Assembly: GCF_018417595.1 (NCBI RefSeq)
Contig: NZ_CP070982.1
Coordinates: forward strand, 1,637,501-1,701,500
DNA: 64,000 nt
Source of the DNA: Pseudomonas entomophila
GTDB taxonomy: Bacteria > Pseudomonadota > Gammaproteobacteria > Pseudomonadales > Pseudomonadaceae
Direction of reading: 5' to 3'
Shown here: piece by piece, positions 60,117 to 64,000 of the stretch
How the letters are laid out: each line of letters starts with the position of its first letter
Numbering within the stretch: position 1 is the stretch's first letter
The notes under the pieces: model-generated
What the model was told of the DNA's origin: nothing
Database searches by the model: none
Seen by the model: the letters and a program-made list of their open reading frames with translations, nothing else
Position numbers and translations under genes: made by a program

Positions 60117-60938
60117 TCAAATCAACGTATGCCGACGCAAACGGTCCACGTGGGCCTGGGGCGATTCGCCGAAGAGCGGCGCGCATTCCCGGGGCAGTTC
60201 GAAGCCGGGCGAACGAAGGCTGAGCACCAGCAGGAATTCGATCTGCGCCGGCGCGTGCCACCCCCAGTCCTGCGCGCGCTTCAACTGCCGTAGCAGCCAG
60301 GCACGGGGCGGTTGCCGCTCGGTCAGGGCCAGGTACGCCGGCAAGTGGTGGCTGTAGAGGTAGCGATGGGCATTGGCCCGGGCCACCGGGCCCGTGACAT
60401 TTGGCGCGGGCAGTTGCAGCCAGGCGGGCTCGCTTGGCAGTGGATGGGCGCCCGGCGCGGGGTTGTCCAGCGTCGCCCAGGCCTGCCCTTGCCAGTAACA
60501 CACACTGATGGCCTGCCCGAGGTAGGCCGGCAACGTCGCCCGGGCCGCGGCCAGGCCACGGGCCAGCACGCGGTTGTCGTGGAAGCGGTACAGCGCCCGC
60601 TGTGGCGGCTCGCCGACCAGCAAGCGTGCGCGCCAGTGCTCGACCCAGGCGGGCAGGTCGCCCGGCGCCAGGCTGGCCAGCCAGCCCCAGTGATCGTCCG
60701 GCAGCTCCAGCAGCGGCTGGATCAGCCGGACCTCGGCCTCGCCGACCAGGAAGCAGGCTGGCCCATGGAGCGCGAGGTAGGCGGCGTCGGTCTGCTGGTA
60801 CAGCACCTGGCGACGGTCGGGGGGCAAGCTGCCCATCAGCGTCTGGCGCGCCTCGACATGGGCATCCAGCACCAGGGCGATATCGCGGCCCTGGGCACGC
60901 TGGCGGGTTATCCACTGCCAGGGGGAGATCGCGCTCAT
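60117..60938 (-). CDS. DUF4123 T6SS effector-loading adaptor (Tap-1 type)
   Basis: A 273-residue DUF4123 protein. Typical pieces are WQWITRQRAQGRDIALVLDA at the N-terminus, DDHWGWLASLAPGDLPAWVEHWRARLLV and ALYRFHDNRVLARGL. DUF4123 proteins bind an effector and its cognate VgrG and load the effector onto the spike, without being secreted themselves. It starts on the vgrG stop codon (ATGA overlap), so it is coupled to vgrG. The effector it serves is presumably the lipase two genes downstream. The 3' end of this gene is duplicated as a fossil at 59262-59328. Confidence 0.88.
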   Translation of the reverse strand: MSAISPWQWITRQRAQGRDIALVLDAHVEARQTLMGSLPPDRRQVLYQQTDAAYLALHGPACFLVGEAEVRLIQPLLELPDDHWGWLASLAPGDLPAWVEHWRARLLVGEPPQRALYRFHDNRVLARGLAAARATLPAYLGQAISVCYWQGQAWATLDNPAPGAHPLPSEPAWLQLPAPNVTGPVARANAHRYLYSHHLPAYLALTERQPPRAWLLRQLKRAQDWGWHAPAQIEFLLVLSLRSPGFELPRECAPLFGESPQAHVDRLRRHTLI

Positions 60939-62989
60939 CGGCCACCTCCCGCCGGCAGGCACAGGCCGTCGCGGCAGCTTTCGCACAGCGGGCAGTAGTC
61001 GCTGGCAGTGGCCTGGCTGGTGCTCAACAGTGTCCGTTGCCAGGCGGATACGGGGGCCGACAGTGCCACCGGCGCAGCTTGCCCGGCCTGCTGCCCCGGC
61101 AGTGCCGGCGCGGTCGGCAGGCCGGTGACAGGCGCCCCGCCGATCTGCACCGGGCTGCTGGCGAAGATGCCGTTGGCGTTGATCAGCAGGTGCTGGCCCG
61201 CGACCTTCAGGCTGATGCTGTTGCCGCCCTCCACCAGCACTTCGCCATCGGCGCTCACCTGCACCCGCTGGCCGGCGTGCTGCAGCAGCACCGTGCCGAC
61301 GCGGGTCTGGCTGGCCTGCTCGACGGTCAGGTGGTCATCGGTGCGCAGCAGTACCTTGCGTGCCCCGCTGACCGTGCGGTGGTCCTCGTCTTCCAGCGTG
61401 ACCTGGCTGGTGCCCTTGATCAGCGCATGGCGCTGGCGGCCGATGTACAGGTGGCTGTCCTGCTCGATGCGCCCCTCCAGGTCGCGCTGGGCGCGCAGGT
61501 ACACCCGTTCCTGGCCGGCGCGGTCGTCCATGGACAGCTCGTTGTAGCCGCCGCCACCGCCCAGGCTGCGGCTGCGCAGCACGGTGCGGCTGTTGTAGTC
61601 GGGCAGGGGGTAGGGCGGCAGGTGCAGGCTGTCGGGCAGGCAGCCGCTGATCACCGGCTGGTCGGGGTCGTCGTCGAGGAAGCTGACCAGCACGGCCATG
61701 CCGACCCGTGGCACGGTCAGCGCGCCGTGGCGGTCGCCCGCCCAGCCCGAGGCGACCCGCAACCAGCAACTGCTGTGCTCGTCGCCACGGCCTTCGCGGT
61801 CCCAGTGGAACTGCACCTTGACCCGGCCGAAGGCGTCGCAATACACCTCCTCGCCCTGGGGGCCGGTCACCCGGGCTTCCTGGCTGGCCGGTACGCGGGG
61901 CTTGGCGTGGCTCAGGGGCGGGCGGTAGATCGTGTCCCAGGGCATGGCGGTGAAGGTGTTGCTGTAGTGCACGGTGGCGTCGGCGCTGGCGTTTTCTTCC
62001 AGCACTTGCGGTTGCTGCCCTTTGTGCTCCACGGTGGTCAGCAGCCACAGCTGGTTGCACGCCGCCTGCGGGTGGCCGGTCAGGTTCACCAGGTGCCCGC
62101 TGACCAGGCCCGGCTCGTCGCTGGCCCCGTCGGCCGTGCACTGCCTGGCGCGGCAGCGCTCCAGGGTGCGCTGGGCCAGGGCGCGGCCACGGCCCTGGTC
62201 GACCGTTTGCAGCAGGCCGCCGGGGTAGGTGTAGTGTTCCCGGGCGGGTGTGTCGCCGCCCCGGCTGGTGTAGGCCAGGGCGGTGGCGCTCTTGCGAAAG
62301 TCGTGGTCGCGCAGCTCGACCCGCTCCACGCTGGACTCGAACGCCAGGGAGAAGGCACTGGCCACGGCGGTATCGGCGTTGAGGCCGTTTTCCGGGGCGA
62401 AGGCCAGTGGCCGCGGCAGGTGGGGAAAGTGCATCTGGTGATCGCTGAACACCACCCGATGGCCATCGGGGGCGTGTTCGAAGCGATAGTGAATGCCCTC
62501 TTCCTGGCACAGCCGTTCGATGAAGGCCAGGTCGGTTTCGCCGTACTGCACGCAATAGTCGCGAGGCGGGAAGGGCGCCTCGAGGCGGAACTGGCAGGCG
62601 TCGGCGAGGATGCCGTGTTCCTTGAACACCTGGGCGACGATCTGCGCCACCGTGCGCTGCTGGAAGATCCGGTGGTTGTGGCGTAGTTCCAGGCGCGCCA
62701 TGCGGGGCACCAGCCTGAGGTGGTAATGGGTCAGGCGCTGGCCGACCTTGCCCAGGCGTGCACGCGCCAGCATACCGTGCACACCTCGGCCCTGGTCGTC
62801 GAAGGCGAGGAATGCCGGCTGGTCGAGCAGGGTCTGCAGCGCCAGGCTGGTGCTCTCGCTGACCAGCTCGATATCGAACCCGTACAGAGTACTGATGCCT
62901 TCGGCGCCGCTGAAGGTGAGCACTTGCGCGTCGCGGGGCAGGGCGTCGGCGAATAGGCGCAGACGCTCCGCAGGGGTGAGGGTGAACAT
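60935..62989 (-). CDS. vgrG: Type VI secretion spike protein VgrG (TssI)
   Basis: A 684-residue VgrG with gp27-like (residues 1-380) and gp5-like OB plus beta-helix parts. Signatures: DIELVSES, GETDLAFIERLCQEEGIHYRFEH, FGRVKVQFHWDREG, SSCWLRVASGWAG, and VLVSFLDDDPDQPVISG. The beta-helix is followed by a short tail, TASDYCPLCESCRDGLCLPAGGGR, with four closely spaced Cys (CxxCxxCxxxxC), perhaps a metal-binding or adaptor-docking element. The start at 62989 follows AAGGACATCGG. No tss baseplate or sheath genes are in the window, so this is an orphan vgrG island depending on a main T6SS cluster elsewhere. Confidence 0.93.
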   Translation of the reverse strand: MFTLTPAERLRLFADALPRDAQVLTFSGAEGISTLYGFDIELVSESTSLALQTLLDQPAFLAFDDQGRGVHGMLARARLGKVGQRLTHYHLRLVPRMARLELRHNHRIFQQRTVAQIVAQVFKEHGILADACQFRLEAPFPPRDYCVQYGETDLAFIERLCQEEGIHYRFEHAPDGHRVVFSDHQMHFPHLPRPLAFAPENGLNADTAVASAFSLAFESSVERVELRDHDFRKSATALAYTSRGGDTPAREHYTYPGGLLQTVDQGRGRALAQRTLERCRARQCTADGASDEPGLVSGHLVNLTGHPQAACNQLWLLTTVEHKGQQPQVLEENASADATVHYSNTFTAMPWDTIYRPPLSHAKPRVPASQEARVTGPQGEEVYCDAFGRVKVQFHWDREGRGDEHSSCWLRVASGWAGDRHGALTVPRVGMAVLVSFLDDDPDQPVISGCLPDSLHLPPYPLPDYNSRTVLRSRSLGGGGGYNELSMDDRAGQERVYLRAQRDLEGRIEQDSHLYIGRQRHALIKGTSQVTLEDEDHRTVSGARKVLLRTDDHLTVEQASQTRVGTVLLQHAGQRVQVSADGEVLVEGGNSISLKVAGQHLLINANGIFASSPVQIGGAPVTGLPTAPALPGQQAGQAAPVALSAPVSAWQRTLLSTSQATASDYCPLCESCRDGLCLPAGGGR

Positions 62990-63121
62990 CCGATGTCCTT
63001 GTCTAGGCGGCAAAGGCCGAACGCTAACAGTGACAATCGGGGAGGTGTTGTAGGACCCATCTGATGCGGTGGAAGGCTATATCTCTGTTGGTCGTGGGGT
63101 GAGCCTAGGCCCCTGCGTGGC

Positions 63122-63874
63122 TCAGTCGAACCGATAGATATCCATGCCCAACGCCCCCAGGGTGAAGCCTTGGTGGACGATGCCGAACCGTGCGCCGGCG
63201 CCCATGGCGAAGTACAGCGGCAGCAGGTGCTCGTCACTGGGGTGATTGCGCACGGCGAATGGCGCCTGCCGGCGATAGTCCACCAGCGCATCCTCGTCCC
63301 CAGCTTGCAGCCGCGCCACCACCCAGTCGCGAAACGCCAGCGCCCAGGGCTCGACCGCATCCGGCCCGGCATGCCAGTCCAGCTCGCCCAGATTGTGGGT
63401 GATGCTGCCCGAGCCGATCAGCAGGATGCCTTCCTCGCGCAGCGCTGACAGCGCCCGGCCGACCTTCAGCTGCAGGGCGGGGCCGGCCTGGCTGGGCAGC
63501 GACACCTGGATGACCGGGATGTCGGCCTGCGGATACATCAGCGACAGCGGCACCCAGGCGCCGTGGTCGAAGGGACGCTGCGCATCCAGCCGAGCACCCA
63601 GGCGCTCGGCGACCTGCCGGGCCAGTTCCGGCGCGCCGGGCGCGGGATACTGCACGGCGTACAGGGCCGGCGGGAAACCATGGAAGTCGTGCCAGGTTTG
63701 TGGCTGTGGGTTGCTCATCACCAGCAACTCGCGGCTCTCCCAGTGCGCCGACACCACCACGATCGCCTTCGGGCGCGGCAGGTTGAGGGCCAGGCCAGCC
63801 AGGGCCGGGCCGCTGGCGCCGGGTTGCAGGGCGAGCATGGGGGAACCGTGGGAGATGAACAGGCTGGGCAGCAT
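63122..63874 (-). CDS. LigB-type extradiol dioxygenase (4,5-DOPA dioxygenase-like, YgiD family)
   Basis: A 250-residue enzyme of the DODA/YgiD family. Its metal-binding His residues are in FISHGSPM, VSAHWESRE and the strand ending near TWHDFHGFP, and FDHGAWVPLSLMYP with SITHNLGE completes the site. The family opens aromatic diols such as DOPA next to a hydroxyl, using zinc or iron. Physiological substrate here unknown. The start at 63874 is at MLPSLFISHG; GCCAGGACGTCGCC precedes it. It lies between the T6SS island and the divergent tpm-like gene. Confidence 0.9.
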   Translation of the reverse strand: MLPSLFISHGSPMLALQPGASGPALAGLALNLPRPKAIVVVSAHWESRELLVMSNPQPQTWHDFHGFPPALYAVQYPAPGAPELARQVAERLGARLDAQRPFDHGAWVPLSLMYPQADIPVIQVSLPSQAGPALQLKVGRALSALREEGILLIGSGSITHNLGELDWHAGPDAVEPWALAFRDWVVARLQAGDEDALVDYRRQAPFAVRNHPSDEHLLPLYFAMGAGARFGIVHQGFTLGALGMDIYRFD

Positions 63875-63974
63875 GGCGACGTCCTGGCAGGTAAGATGGC
63901 CCATCTTCGGTCAGCCAACGATCGAGATCCAATATAAGTTTTTACGGCTACCTATCGAAAAACCGGGAGGAATC

Positions 63975-64000
63975 ATGGAGCCAGCGTTCTGGCACAAGCG
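63975..64000 (+). CDS. tpm: Thiopurine S-methyltransferase, N-terminus (partial)
   Basis: Only the first eight full codons are in the window, MEPAFWHK followed by CG (start of Arg). The opening M.x.FWH.RW is characteristic of bacterial thiopurine/tellurite S-methyltransferases. GGGAGG lies about six bases before the ATG, a strong ribosome site. The assignment rests on very little sequence and on the remembered order deaD-DODA-tpm in P. putida-group genomes. Confidence 0.6.

Noticed and set aside
59329..60945. A 538-residue fusion reading frame joining a DUF4123-overlapping frame to the immunity protein
   Set aside because: The upstream part is the wrong frame of the DUF4123 gene; the immunity gene has its own signal peptide, ATG and ribosome site at 60102.

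Overview
The window looks like a chromosomal segment of a Pseudomonas of the P. putida group. The DNA is GC-rich and carries many copies of the roughly 35-bp P. putida-type REP palindrome. The gene order is that of a Pseudomonas core chromosome: pyrF, folE, prmB, aroC, then earP-efp-ohr-ohrR, a class II DAHP synthase, a DEAD-box helicase, and a last gene that reads like tpm. The aprA-aprI-aprDEF metalloprotease locus recalls P. entomophila and its relatives. Species is an inference from memory of gene content, not a database match.

Layout. 1-20 kb holds housekeeping and metabolic genes: the end of pyrF, an MDR oxidoreductase, an SDR, an MFS pump with a divergent MocR-type regulator, a chemoreceptor, a BenE-type transporter, a GST, a glutaredoxin, folE, an Smr protein, an isochorismatase-family hydrolase, prmB, aroC, an MFS-cupin gene pair and an ankyrin protein. 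20-29 kb holds a ZIP metal transporter, an LtaS/OpgB-like membrane transferase, a RraB-like protein, a cytochrome c fusion, an amidotransferase, corA, plsC and a crotonase. A tRNA-Ser(GGA) lies at 29.3 kb.

29.6-39 kb is an accessory block: a TonB-dependent receptor, an unknown membrane protein, and the complete alkaline protease system. The latter comprises the RTX zinc protease AprA, its periplasmic inhibitor AprI and the dedicated type I exporter AprD, AprE and AprF, all on the + strand.

39-56 kb returns to core genes. An MFS/LysR pair and an SDR/LysR pair come first. The rhamnosyltransferase EarP sits next to its substrate EF-P, which has Arg at position 32. The Ohr/OhrR peroxide module, TSUP, LysR and DUF1127 genes, a YcaQ-type DNA glycosylase with a TTG start, DAHP synthase, a spermidine synthase-like protein and deaD with a long structured leader follow.

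56.3-63 kb, between deaD and a DODA-type dioxygenase, is a type VI secretion effector island on the - strand, read as VgrG, DUF4123 adaptor, two tandem paralogous presumed immunity proteins, and a class 3 lipase-type effector. It is the most novel-looking part. One immunity copy has a plausible lipobox Cys and the other has Asp there. The DNA between the copies keeps a fossil of the DUF4123 3' end fused to the effector start. The last 96 codons of the two copies have stayed nearly identical while the rest diverged.

Other points of interest are an acireductone dioxygenase paralog with its fourth metal ligand replaced by Arg, a cluster of three near-identical 13-bp palindromes upstream of the ankyrin gene, and a hairpin around the deaD ribosome-binding site.
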